NCBI RefSeq assembly: GCF_001509475.1
Contig: NZ_LLZG01000028.1
Span: 1-23,471, forward strand
Origin: Streptomyces regalis
Lineage (GTDB): Bacteria; Actinomycetota; Actinomycetes; Streptomycetales; Streptomycetaceae
Direction of reading: 5' to 3'
Length of the DNA: 23,471 bases
Shown: in pieces, positions 7,338 through 14,258 of the stretch
Numbering within the stretch: the first letter of the stretch is position 1
Layout: every line of letters starts with the position of its first letter
Notes under the pieces: model-generated
The model's input: only the letters and a program-made list of their open reading frames with translations
Databases searched by the model: none
What the model was told of the DNA's origin: nothing
Position numbers and translations under genes: made by a program

Positions 7338-8918
7338 ATGAAGACGATCAGCCACTGGCTCGCTTCGCCGTGGCGGCGCTCGGCCGCCGCCATGCTGGCC
7401 GGTGCGCTGCCCGTGCTCGCCTATCCGGAGCCGTCGCTGTGGTGGTTCGCGTACGTCGCCCTGGTCCCGTGGATCGCGCTGCTGCGCTCCGCGCCGACCG
7501 GAAAGCGGGCGCTGTACGACGGCTGGTGGGGCGGGTTCGGCTTCATGCTGGCGATGCACCACTGGCTGCTGCCGAACCTGCATGTGTTCACGTTCGTCAT
7601 CGCCGCCCTGCTCGGCGCGCTGTGGGCCCCCTGGGGCCGGCTGGTGCACCGCTTCCTCGCCGGGAAACCCTCCCCGGGCAGGGTCTCCGCGTCCCTCGCC
7701 GTCCTGCCGTCGGGCTGGCTGCTGATCGAGCTCGTGCGCTCCTGGCAGGGGCTCGGCGGGCCGTGGGGCGTGCTGGGCTCCAGTCAGTGGGAGGTGGAGC
7801 CGGCACTGCGGCTGGCCTCGGTGGGCGGGGTGTGGCTGATCAGCTTCCTGGTGGTGGCCGTCAATGTCGCGGTCGCCGTGCTGGTGGCGGTGCGCAGGTG
7901 CCGGGTGCCCGCGGTGGCCGGGCTCCTCGCCACGGCCGTCGCCACCTCGGCCGCCTGGGTGTGGTCCCCGCGTCCCGACGTCGAGGACCGGGTCCGGATC
8001 GCCGTCGTCCAGCCGGGCGTCATCCAGGGCGCGGGCGGCCCCGACCGGCGGTTCACCCGGGAGGAGCAGCTCACCCGCGAGCTGGCCGGCCAGGACGTCG
8101 ACCTGGTCGTCTGGGGCGAGAGCAGCGTCGGCTTCGACCTGCGCGACCGGCCCGGCTTCGCCCGGCGGCTCGCCGCCCTCTCGCGCGAGACGGGGGCGAA
8201 CATCCTGGTCAACGTGGACGCGCGGCGCTCCGACAAGCCCGGCATCTACAAGAGCTCGATCCTCGTCGGCCCGGACGGCCCGACCGGCGCCCGCTACGAC
8301 AAGATGCGGCTGGTCCCCTTCGGGGAGTACATACCGCTCCGGTCGGTGCTCGGCTGGGCCACCTCCGTGGGCGAGGCGGCGGCCGAGGACCGTCGGCGCG
8401 GCACCGAGCAGGTCGTGATGGACGCCGGGCACGGGCTGCGGATCGGCCCGATGGTCTGCTTCGAGTCCGCGTTCTCCGACATGAGCCGCAACCTCGCCGA
8501 CGACGGCGCCGAGGTGCTGATCGCCCAGTCGGCGACCTCGACGTTCCAGCAGAGCTGGGCCCCCGAGCAGCACGCCTCGCTCGCCGCACTGCGCGCCGCC
8601 GAGACCGGCCGGCCGATGGTGCATGCGACGCTGACCGGTGTCTCCGCCGTGTCCGGCCCCAGCGGGCAGCGCATCGGTTCCTGGCTCGGCACGAGCGCGA
8701 GCGCGAGCACGGTCTACGAGGTGCCGCTGGCCGACGGTGTCACGCCGTACGTCCGCTACGGTGACTGGCCGGTGCAGGCGGCGCTGCTGATCATCGCCGC
8801 CTGGGGCGTGAGCGAAGGCATACGGATCCTGCGGCCGCGGCTCAGGCGGCCCGCTCCTGAATCGCACGTACAACCCGCTCGCACAGCTCATGGGTCGCCA
8901 GCGCGTCCCGGGCGCTGA
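7338..8918 (+). CDS. lnt: apolipoprotein N-acyltransferase
   Basis: 526 residues from ATG 7338, chosen because GGGAGG lies seven bases upstream; an earlier in-frame start at 7290 adds only hydrophilic residues. Lnt transfers an acyl chain to the N-terminal Cys of lipoproteins at the membrane. Residues 15-205 hold about six membrane segments. The nitrilase-like catalytic domain follows (about 218-460): E261 in VVWGESS, K322 in YDKMRLVPFGEYIP and C374 in MVCFES form the expected Glu-Lys-Cys triad. A last membrane helix is near 478-492, then a basic Pro-rich tail. The last 77 bases overlap the convergent oxidoreductase gene. Streptomyces often has two Lnt proteins, and which one this is cannot be decided here. 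Confidence 0.93.
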   Translation: MKTISHWLASPWRRSAAAMLAGALPVLAYPEPSLWWFAYVALVPWIALLRSAPTGKRALYDGWWGGFGFMLAMHHWLLPNLHVFTFVIAALLGALWAPWGRLVHRFLAGKPSPGRVSASLAVLPSGWLLIELVRSWQGLGGPWGVLGSSQWEVEPALRLASVGGVWLISFLVVAVNVAVAVLVAVRRCRVPAVAGLLATAVATSAAWVWSPRPDVEDRVRIAVVQPGVIQGAGGPDRRFTREEQLTRELAGQDVDLVVWGESSVGFDLRDRPGFARRLAALSRETGANILVNVDARRSDKPGIYKSSILVGPDGPTGARYDKMRLVPFGEYIPLRSVLGWATSVGEAAAEDRRRGTEQVVMDAGHGLRIGPMVCFESAFSDMSRNLADDGAEVLIAQSATSTFQQSWAPEQHASLAALRAAETGRPMVHATLTGVSAVSGPSGQRIGSWLGTSASASTVYEVPLADGVTPYVRYGDWPVQAALLIIAAWGVSEGIRILRPRLRRPAPESHVQPARTAHGSPARPGR

Positions 8919-9747
8919 GCACCTTGCCGGCGCGCACGGCGTCGAGGAAGGCCAGTACTGCCTGCTCGATGCCGCGCTGCCGGGCCACCGGCACCCAGTC
9001 CCCGCGCCGCCGCACGGTCGGCTGGCCCTTGTGGTCGACGACCTCGGCGAGGTTGATCACCTGACGCTTGGTGTCCTGCCCGGACACCTCCAGGACCTCC
9101 TCGGCCGAGCCGCTGAGCCGGTTCATCACGCCGAGCGCGGTGAAGCCGTCCCCGGCGAGCTGCAGCACGACATGGTGCAGCAGACCGCCCTCGACGCGGG
9201 CGCGCACGGTCACGTCGTCGACCGGGCCCGGCGCCAGGAAGCGCAGGGTGTCCACGACGTGGATGAAGTCGTCCAGGATCATCGAGCGCGGCTCTTCCGG
9301 CAGCCCGATCCGGTTCTTCTGCATCAGGATCAGCTCACGCGGATGGTCGGCGCACTGCGCGTAGCCGGGGGCGTAACGCCGGTTGAAGCCGACGGCGAGG
9401 CTCACGTTCTGCCGCTCTGCAAGGGCCACCAGCCGCTCGGAGTCGGCGAGTTGGTAGGCGAGCGGCTTGTCGACGTAGGCCGGCACGCCCGCCTCCAGCA
9501 GCCGCGTCACGATCTCCGGGTGCGCGACGGTGGGCGCGTGCACGAAGGCGGCATCGAGGCCCTGGGCGAGGAGCGAGTCGAGGTCCTCGTGCCGCTGCTG
9601 CGGCGGAAGGTGGAGGCCGTCGGCGACCCGGGCGAGCGTCGCGGGCGTTCGGGTCTGCAGATGCAGTTCGACTCCGGGCTGGACGCCGAGCACCGGCAGA
9701 TAGGCCTTCTGCGCGATGTCACCGAGTCCGATGCAGCCGACCTTCAC
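8842..9747 (-). CDS. Gfo/Idh/MocA family NAD(P)-dependent oxidoreductase
   Basis: 301 residues from the GTG at 9747, preceded by GAGGAG. The N-terminal Rossmann motif is KVGCIGLGDIAQKAYLP (GxGxxA type), the catalytic Lys is K94 in YVDKPLA, and GFNRRYAP and DDFIHVVDTLRF (H163) lie in the substrate domain. Family members oxidise or reduce sugars, inositols and related polyols; the substrate is not evident. The start lies 29 bases inside the end of the FAD monooxygenase gene, so the two are very likely one transcript with coupled translation. That would put this gene under the same divergent TetR regulator. The stop overlaps lnt on the other strand. Confidence 0.9.
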   Translation of the reverse strand: MKVGCIGLGDIAQKAYLPVLGVQPGVELHLQTRTPATLARVADGLHLPPQQRHEDLDSLLAQGLDAAFVHAPTVAHPEIVTRLLEAGVPAYVDKPLAYQLADSERLVALAERQNVSLAVGFNRRYAPGYAQCADHPRELILMQKNRIGLPEEPRSMILDDFIHVVDTLRFLAPGPVDDVTVRARVEGGLLHHVVLQLAGDGFTALGVMNRLSGSAEEVLEVSGQDTKRQVINLAEVVDHKGQPTVRRRGDWVPVARQRGIEQAVLAFLDAVRAGKVLSARDALATHELCERVVRAIQERAA

Positions 9748-10945
9748 GGGGTCTTCTCCTCTGGTGGTTGCCTGCCGGGGCCTTCCCGGCAGCATACGGC
9801 GCCTGCGGCGGCCGCCAGTCGGCGATGCCTGCGAAGCCCTTGAGGAGCATCTGCGGCGCGGCCTTGAACAGCGCGGCGATCACACCGTTCCGCACGGCGA
9901 TCCCGGCGCGGCCGGTCATCATGTTCAGGCGGGCGACCTTCACGGCCTGGCGGGCGACGGCGGTCGTACGCGGCAGGCGGGCCGCCGTGTACGCGGCGAG
10001 GTCGTCGGTGTGGCCGGCGAGCACGACGGCGTCCTCGATGGCCTGGTTGCCGCCCTGCCCCAGCGTCGGCGGCATGGCGTGCGCGGCGTCGCCGACCAGG
10101 GCGACCCGGCCGCGGTGGTAGGCAGGCAGCGGCTCGGCGATGTGGTGGACGTCGTGGCGCAGGACGTCCTCGGGGCGGGCGGCGGAGAGGATCGCAGGGA
10201 TCGGGTCGTGCCAGTCGCCGTAGCGGCGCAGCAGTTCGGCCTTCTCGTCGTCCGGCGCGCGCTCCCCGGCGGGCGTGAGCGCCGCGGCGTACGCGTAGAC
10301 CCGGCCGTCCTTGAGCGGGTGCGAGCCCCAGATGCGGCCCCTGCCCCAGGTCTCGTGCGAGGCGAACTCCACGCCGGGCACGGGGATGACGACCCGCCAT
10401 GTGGTGAATCCGGAGTAGACGGTCCCGGGATGTCCGGGAAACAGCGCCCGGCGTACGGCGGACCGGATGCCGTCGGCGGCCACCACGAGGCCGGCTTCCA
10501 GCTCGCCGTCCGCCGTGGCCACGCGCGCCGGTCGGTCGGTGTCCCCCGGGTCGGCGAGGGTCGCGGCGACGCCGGTACGGACGGCCTCGGAAGGGAGTCG
10601 CGAGGCGAGGCTGTTGATGAGGGTGGCCCGGTGGAGGAGGACGAGGGGGCCGCCGAAGCGTTCGGCCACGGTGTCGGCGTCCGTGCGCGACAGCCAGCGC
10701 CCCGGCGGGGTGCGCAGTCCCCCGTCGCCCTGCCAGGCGGCCAGGTCGCGAATCTCGTCGCCGAGCCCGATGACGTCCAGCGCGCGCAGGGAGTTGGGCG
10801 CGAGGGAGATGCCCGCGCCGACCGGCTCCAGGGACGGGGCCCGCTCCAGCACGGTGACGTCCCAGCCGCCTCGGTGCAGTGCGACCGCCGCGGTCAGGCC
10901 TCCGATGCCGCCACCGATCACGATGGCGCGCGATGACTGTGCCAT
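9719..10945 (-). CDS. FAD-dependent aromatic-ring-type monooxygenase
   Basis: 408 residues from ATG 10945 with GAGGAGG upstream. It has the group A flavoprotein monooxygenase signature: IVIGGGIGGLTAA (residues 8-20) binding the FAD ADP moiety with E34 after the second strand, the DG motif VVAADGIRSAVRR (D158, G159), and the GD motif VALVGDAAHAMPP (G285, D286). Such enzymes hydroxylate aromatic or related substrates with NAD(P)H and oxygen; this one is closest in layout to the salicylate/UbiH-like set. The C-terminal 30 residues are basic and Arg-rich and overlap the next gene. It is divergent from the TetR gene, and two operator-like palindromes lie between, so induction by a substrate or product is likely. 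Confidence 0.92.
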   Translation of the reverse strand: MAQSSRAIVIGGGIGGLTAAVALHRGGWDVTVLERAPSLEPVGAGISLAPNSLRALDVIGLGDEIRDLAAWQGDGGLRTPPGRWLSRTDADTVAERFGGPLVLLHRATLINSLASRLPSEAVRTGVAATLADPGDTDRPARVATADGELEAGLVVAADGIRSAVRRALFPGHPGTVYSGFTTWRVVIPVPGVEFASHETWGRGRIWGSHPLKDGRVYAYAAALTPAGERAPDDEKAELLRRYGDWHDPIPAILSAARPEDVLRHDVHHIAEPLPAYHRGRVALVGDAAHAMPPTLGQGGNQAIEDAVVLAGHTDDLAAYTAARLPRTTAVARQAVKVARLNMMTGRAGIAVRNGVIAALFKAAPQMLLKGFAGIADWRPPQAPYAAGKAPAGNHQRRRPREGRLHRTR

Positions 10946-10990
10946 GGGTTCCTCCTCGTGCCGACTGCTCGAACACTCCATGATCACTCC

Positions 10991-10996
10991 AGACTA
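10991..10996 (-). promoter_or_regulatory. candidate -10 element of the monooxygenase operon
   Basis: On the minus strand this reads TAGTCT, a fair match to the TANNNT -10 consensus, placed 45 bases before the ATG at 10945. The first ACTAC-N4-GTAGT palindrome abuts it directly on the upstream side, so a bound repressor would cover the -35/-10 spacer. The -35 is not convincing. Confidence 0.35.
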
Positions 10997-11010
10997 ACTA
11001 CAGGTGTAGT
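10997..11010. promoter_or_regulatory. operator-like palindrome 1 (ACTAC-N4-GTAGT)
   Basis: ACTAC AGGT GTAGT: perfect 5-bp arms around a 4-bp centre. A second copy with the same arms lies with its centre 33 bp away, close to three helical turns. Both sit between the divergent monooxygenase and TetR genes, the usual place for TetR-family binding sites. This copy touches the -10 of the monooxygenase promoter. Confidence 0.65.
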
Positions 11011-11029
11011 GAGCGCATGCCACGACTGT

Positions 11030-11043
11030 ACTACAGCCGTAGT
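11030..11043. promoter_or_regulatory. operator-like palindrome 2 (ACTAC-N4-GTAGT)
   Basis: ACTAC AGCC GTAGT has the same arms as site 1 with a different centre, which indicates that the arms are the conserved part. It lies eight bases before the TAGGTT -10 of the TetR gene, inside its core promoter, consistent with autorepression. Confidence 0.65.
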
Positions 11044-11051
11044 GCGCCAGG

Positions 11052-11057
11052 TAGGTT
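11052..11057 (+). promoter_or_regulatory. -10 element of the TetR gene, probably leaderless
   Basis: TAGGTT ends seven bases before the ATG at 11065, placing the expected transcript start at or next to the start codon. No Shine-Dalgarno sequence is present, in keeping with leaderless translation. The -35 would lie around 11027-11033, partly inside operator 2. Confidence 0.45.
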
Positions 11058-11064
11058 GATCTCC

Positions 11065-11655
11065 ATGTCCGTACGCACCCCGGGCGCCGCACGCGCCGAC
11101 CTCGTCGCCGACACCGCCCTCGCGCTGCTCGCCGAGCGCGGAATGCGCGGGCTCACGCACCGGGCGGTCGACGAGGCGGCCGGGCTCCCGCAGGGCTCCA
11201 CGTCCAACCTCGCCCGAACCCGGCAGGCGCTGCTGGAGCTGGCGGTGCGGCGGCTTGCCGAGCGCGAGGCACGCGTACTGGCGCTGGAGGAGATGCCGGA
11301 CCCGCGGGGCGGCCTCGACGCGCTGGTCGAGGGCCTGGCCCTGGCGACCCACCGCTCCCTGACCCGCAACCGCGAACTGACGATGGCCCGCTACGAACTC
11401 GCCCTCGAGGCAACGCGCCGCCCCGAACTGCGCGCCTACTTCGACGCGACGGGCGGCCGCTTCCGCGACCAGCTCACCGCCCTGATGACCGCGATGGGGT
11501 CGACGGACCCGGCCCGGCACGTGCTGTCCCTGGTCGCCTGGGCGGACGGGCTGATGTTCAGCTGCGTGGCCGGGTCCTTCAGCGCCCAGGCGCCGAGCCT
11601 GGCGGAGGTACGGGCGGGGCTGCGCGAGTTGCTGGCCGGGATGTTCGACCGCTGA
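11065..11655 (+). CDS. TetR family transcriptional regulator
   Basis: 196 residues from ATG 11065; an earlier start at 11017 would read through the operator and is unlikely. The N-terminal DNA-binding domain (about 8-55) contains ALLAERGMRGLTHRAVDEAA and GLPQGSTSNLARTRQALLE, a TetR helix-turn-helix of the type with Gly-Ser-Thr in the recognition helix. The rest is helical ligand-binding and dimerisation domain, with LSLVAWADGLMFSCVAG near the C-terminus. The gene is divergent from the FAD monooxygenase/oxidoreductase operon, and two identical-arm palindromes lie in the shared promoter region, so it probably represses both directions. The inducer is unknown. Confidence 0.92.
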   Translation: MSVRTPGAARADLVADTALALLAERGMRGLTHRAVDEAAGLPQGSTSNLARTRQALLELAVRRLAEREARVLALEEMPDPRGGLDALVEGLALATHRSLTRNRELTMARYELALEATRRPELRAYFDATGGRFRDQLTALMTAMGSTDPARHVLSLVAWADGLMFSCVAGSFSAQAPSLAEVRAGLRELLAGMFDR

Positions 11656-11720
11656 CGTCGGCGCACTCCGGCGCCGTAAAACTCCTGGTGGGCTCAGGGG
11701 AGTTGAGCGAGGATGCGGGC

Positions 11721-12230
11721 ATGACCATCGAACGCAATGAGCCCGCCACCACCGCCGACGAGCGCGCCATGCTGGAGGGCTGGCTGGACTACCACCGGCA
11801 GACCCTCGTCTGGAAGTGCGAAGGCCTGACCGACACCCAGCTCAGGACCGCCTCCGTGGAGCCGTCCGAGCTGACCCTGCTGGGGCTGGTGCGGCACATG
11901 GCGGAGGTGGAGCGGTTCTGGTTCCACGAGATCCTCCTGGACGACGACCTCGGAGTGCTGTATTGCAGCGAAGAGGACCGGGACGGCGATTTCCACTTCA
12001 CCGAGGCCGACACCTGGGAGGAGGCGCACACCACCTGGCAGACCGAGATCGACAACGCCCGTCGCAACGCGGCCGCCTTCGGCCTGGACGACGTTTCCAA
12101 AGGCAGGAGCCGGAGCGGGGAGCAGTTCAATCTGCGCTGGATCATCACCCACATGATCGAGGAGTACGCCCGCCACAACGGCCACGCCGACCTGATCCGC
12201 GAGCGCCTCGACGGCACCACCGGCGACTGA
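11721..12230 (+). CDS. DinB-like / DUF664 family protein
   Basis: 169 residues from ATG 11721 with GAGG eight bases upstream. Four-helix-bundle pattern: MLEGWLDYHRQTLVWKCEGL, then LTLLGLVRHMAEVERFWFHE carrying a conserved His, and WIITHMIEEYARHNGHADLI with further His residues that would complete a metal site. The family includes thiol-dependent enzymes such as mycothiol S-transferases and maleylpyruvate isomerase relatives; Streptomyces makes mycothiol, so a thiol-transfer or detoxification role is plausible but inferred. It stands alone, 65 bases after the TetR gene. The substrate is unknown. Confidence 0.88.
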   Translation: MTIERNEPATTADERAMLEGWLDYHRQTLVWKCEGLTDTQLRTASVEPSELTLLGLVRHMAEVERFWFHEILLDDDLGVLYCSEEDRDGDFHFTEADTWEEAHTTWQTEIDNARRNAAAFGLDDVSKGRSRSGEQFNLRWIITHMIEEYARHNGHADLIRERLDGTTGD

Positions 12231-12342
12231 CGTCAGCCGCGAGGGGCCCGCGCCGCCCGTACGGGGACAGAGATCACCCGTGCGGAGCAACCTCTGCTCG
12301 TCCGCTGTCCCAACAACCGCCGGAACCAGCAGAGTTGCGCGG

Positions 12343-12864
12343 GTGCATCGAACGACGACCACCGCAACGCTCCTGGTCACCGTGGCCTTCTCGGCCCTCT
12401 CGGGCTGCGTGACGGTCCCGCGCTCACCGGCGCCCGGACCGCCCCCGGTACCGTCCCAGCCGCCGGCGACCCAGCCGGGCGGGGAGGAGGACCCGCGGAT
12501 CGTGCAGGCACCTGCTCGCGAGGCCCTGGCGCAAACCGGACCGTCCCCCAGCCCGGCCCCCACGGCATCCGCCGCACGGTCCGCATCCCCCACCGTCCCG
12601 CCGGCGGCGCACACACCAGCAGCCCCGCGCTCGCACCCCCGTCCCCTTCCGCATCCCCACCCCCGTCACCAGCACCGGGAACCCCACGGCCCGGCCGTCG
12701 ACACCCCGAAACGGCCGCATATCGAGATCCCCGATATGTCCGAGTCGGTCCGCAACGAGGCCCCGAAAGGGAACGCGGACCTCTGCACGCTGGGCAAGAA
12801 GTACGGCGGCTGGAGGGCGGACAGCCCCGAGTCGAGGATCTGCGAGCAGACGTACGGCCATTGA
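12343..12864 (+). CDS. small Pro-rich lipoprotein
   Basis: 173 residues from the GTG at 12343. This start gives a classic signal peptide (VHRTTTTATLLVTVAFSALS) with lipobox LSGC, Cys22; the GTG at 12280 would bury it. Residues 25-115 are a low-complexity Pro/Ala/Ser linker with an HPHPRHQH stretch near 105-115. The C-terminal 45 residues are compact: PDMSESVRNEA, ADLCTLGKKYGGW and CEQTYGH, with two Cys that could pair. I have seen similar short DLC-x-GxxYGGW tails on secreted Streptomyces proteins but know no function. It is probably anchored outside the membrane by lipid. Its end is 12 bases from the convergent next gene. Confidence 0.72.
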   Translation: MHRTTTTATLLVTVAFSALSGCVTVPRSPAPGPPPVPSQPPATQPGGEEDPRIVQAPAREALAQTGPSPSPAPTASAARSASPTVPPAAHTPAAPRSHPRPLPHPHPRHQHREPHGPAVDTPKRPHIEIPDMSESVRNEAPKGNADLCTLGKKYGGWRADSPESRICEQTYGH

Positions 12865-12876
12865 GGTGCGCCGCCG

Positions 12877-13332
12877 CTACGGCCCCTCCCCCAGCCACGC
12901 CTCCAACCGTCGAAGCTCGGCCCGCACCCCGTCCCCGTAGCTGTCGTCGCCCAAGGCCCCCGCTGCTCCCCGCGCCCGGCGCAGATGCACGCGGGCGGCC
13001 TCGGCGTGGTCGAGCTTCACATAGTCGGCGGCCAGATTCAGATGGAGCGAGGGGTACAGGGCCCGTACGGCAAGGGCACTGCCGGCGCCCTTGGCCTCCG
13101 TCAACGCCCGCAGGTCCCAGGCCAGTTCGTCTGAGGGGTCGTCCTGGGTGTCGGCCAGGTAGTGCGCCAGCGTGCAGCGGTGCAGTGGGTCGCCGTCCTC
13201 GCCCAGCTCCGTCCACAGGTCCAGCAACCGGCGCCGGGCCTCCTCGCGGTCCCCGGCGTGATGCAGAATGACGACCTGCCCGATCCGCGTCAGCACGGCG
13301 TCCGGCGCCGCCTGCTCCTGTTGCTCCGCCAC
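12877..13332 (-). CDS. helical TPR-like hypothetical protein
   Basis: 151 residues from a GTG at 13332, preceded by GGAGG. It is all-helical in pattern, with repeated Ala/Leu-rich helix pairs: VILHHAGDREEARRRLLDLW, HRCTLAHYLADTQDDPSDE, and ALYPSLHLNLAADYVKLDH followed by AEAARVHLRRARGAAGAL. These resemble degenerate tetratricopeptide repeats. The LHRCTLAHYLADTQ core is a motif I associate with actinobacterial TPR proteins. Such proteins usually mediate protein-protein contacts; the partner is unknown. It lies downstream of ung on the same strand but is separated from it by a strong hairpin, so it is probably transcribed separately. Confidence 0.75.
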   Translation of the reverse strand: MAEQQEQAAPDAVLTRIGQVVILHHAGDREEARRRLLDLWTELGEDGDPLHRCTLAHYLADTQDDPSDELAWDLRALTEAKGAGSALAVRALYPSLHLNLAADYVKLDHAEAARVHLRRARGAAGALGDDSYGDGVRAELRRLEAWLGEGP

Positions 13333-13416
13333 CGCGTCCTCCGGGCCCTCGTCGGCTGGTCCCTCCCGACGCTAACGGCCCGCACCGGCAATCCCCGTCA
13401 GGCGGCTCCGTACGGC

Positions 13417-13448
13417 ACCGGGCCGGTCCGGCGAAGGACCGGCCCGGT
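13417..13448 (-). terminator. strong hairpin terminator after ung
   Basis: ACCGGGCCGGTCC at 13417-13429 pairs perfectly with 13436-13448 around a six-base loop. It starts nine bases beyond the ung stop on the minus strand. No T-run, as is usual for Streptomyces terminators. Confidence 0.75.
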
Positions 13449-13456
13449 GGAGTGGG

Positions 13457-14140
13457 TCAGCCCAGGTCCGGGATCCGCCAGTCGATCGGCTCGTGCCCCT
13501 GCCGGGCCACCGCCTCGTTGATCTGCGTGAACGGGCGGGACCCGAAGAACTTCCTCGCCGACAGCGGCGAGGGGTGCGCTCCCTTGACCACGACATGCCG
13601 CGTCTCGTCGATGAGCGGGAGCTTCTTCTGGGCGTAGTTGCCCCACAGCACGAACACCGCCGGGTCGGGTCGGTGGGCCACGGCACGGATCACCGCGTCG
13701 GTGAACTTCTCCCAGCCCTTGCCCTTGTGCGAGTTCGCCTCACCGCCGCGGACCGTGAGCACCGCGTTGAGCAGCAGGACGCCCTGCTGGGCCCAGGGCA
13801 TCAGATAGCCGTTGTCGGGGACGGGGAGGCCGAGCTCCTCCTTCATCTCCTTGTAGATGTTGCGCAGCGACGGCGGCGTCTTCACTCCGGGGCGGACCGA
13901 GAAGCACAGGCCGTGTCCCTGGCCCTCGCCGTGATACGGGTCCTGACCGAGGATCAGGACCTTCACCTGCTCGTACGGCGTCGCGTCCAGCGCGGCGAAG
14001 ACCTCCTCGCGCGGCGGGTGGACGGGACCTTTCGCCCGCTCCTCCTCGACGAACTCCGTCAGCTCCTTGAAGTAGGACTGCTGCAGCTCGTCACCCAGAA
14101 CCCCGCGCCAGGACTCGGGCAGCATGGCGATGTCGGTCAC
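13457..14140 (-). CDS. ung: uracil-DNA glycosylase
   Basis: 227 residues from the GTG at 14140, with AAGGAAG upstream; the length is normal for family 1 UNG. It removes uracil from DNA as the first step of base excision repair. The motifs are complete: the water-activating loop ILGQDPYHGEGQGHGLCFSV with D67 and the stacking F80, the uracil-binding N125 in LLLNAVLTV, and the HPSPLSARKFFGSRPF minor-groove loop with H189. A strong hairpin follows the stop, and another precedes the gene, so it is probably a single-gene unit. Confidence 0.97.
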   Translation of the reverse strand: MTDIAMLPESWRGVLGDELQQSYFKELTEFVEEERAKGPVHPPREEVFAALDATPYEQVKVLILGQDPYHGEGQGHGLCFSVRPGVKTPPSLRNIYKEMKEELGLPVPDNGYLMPWAQQGVLLLNAVLTVRGGEANSHKGKGWEKFTDAVIRAVAHRPDPAVFVLWGNYAQKKLPLIDETRHVVVKGAHPSPLSARKFFGSRPFTQINEAVARQGHEPIDWRIPDLG

Positions 14141-14176
14141 GTCGGCTTCCTTACGATGTGCGGCGAACGGTGAGAG

Positions 14177-14195
14177 GTGACCGCACCGCGGTCAC
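14177..14195 (-). terminator. hairpin after the solute-binding protein gene
   Basis: GTGACCGC ACC GCGGTCAC: perfect 8-bp stem with a three-base loop, 63 bases beyond the stop of the substrate-binding protein gene and just upstream of ung. No T-run. It probably ends the solute-binding transcript. Confidence 0.5.
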
Positions 14196-14258
14196 TTCCA
14201 GGCCTCCGAACCTACAGGCGGCCACTGACAATCGCCCCGCCCACCGCACATCCCGCCG

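Noticed and set aside
7142..8891. Long open frames in other frames across lnt (540 and 534 codons)
   Set aside because: Arg/Gly-rich translations with no motifs; lnt carries the full catalytic triad and the codon bias.
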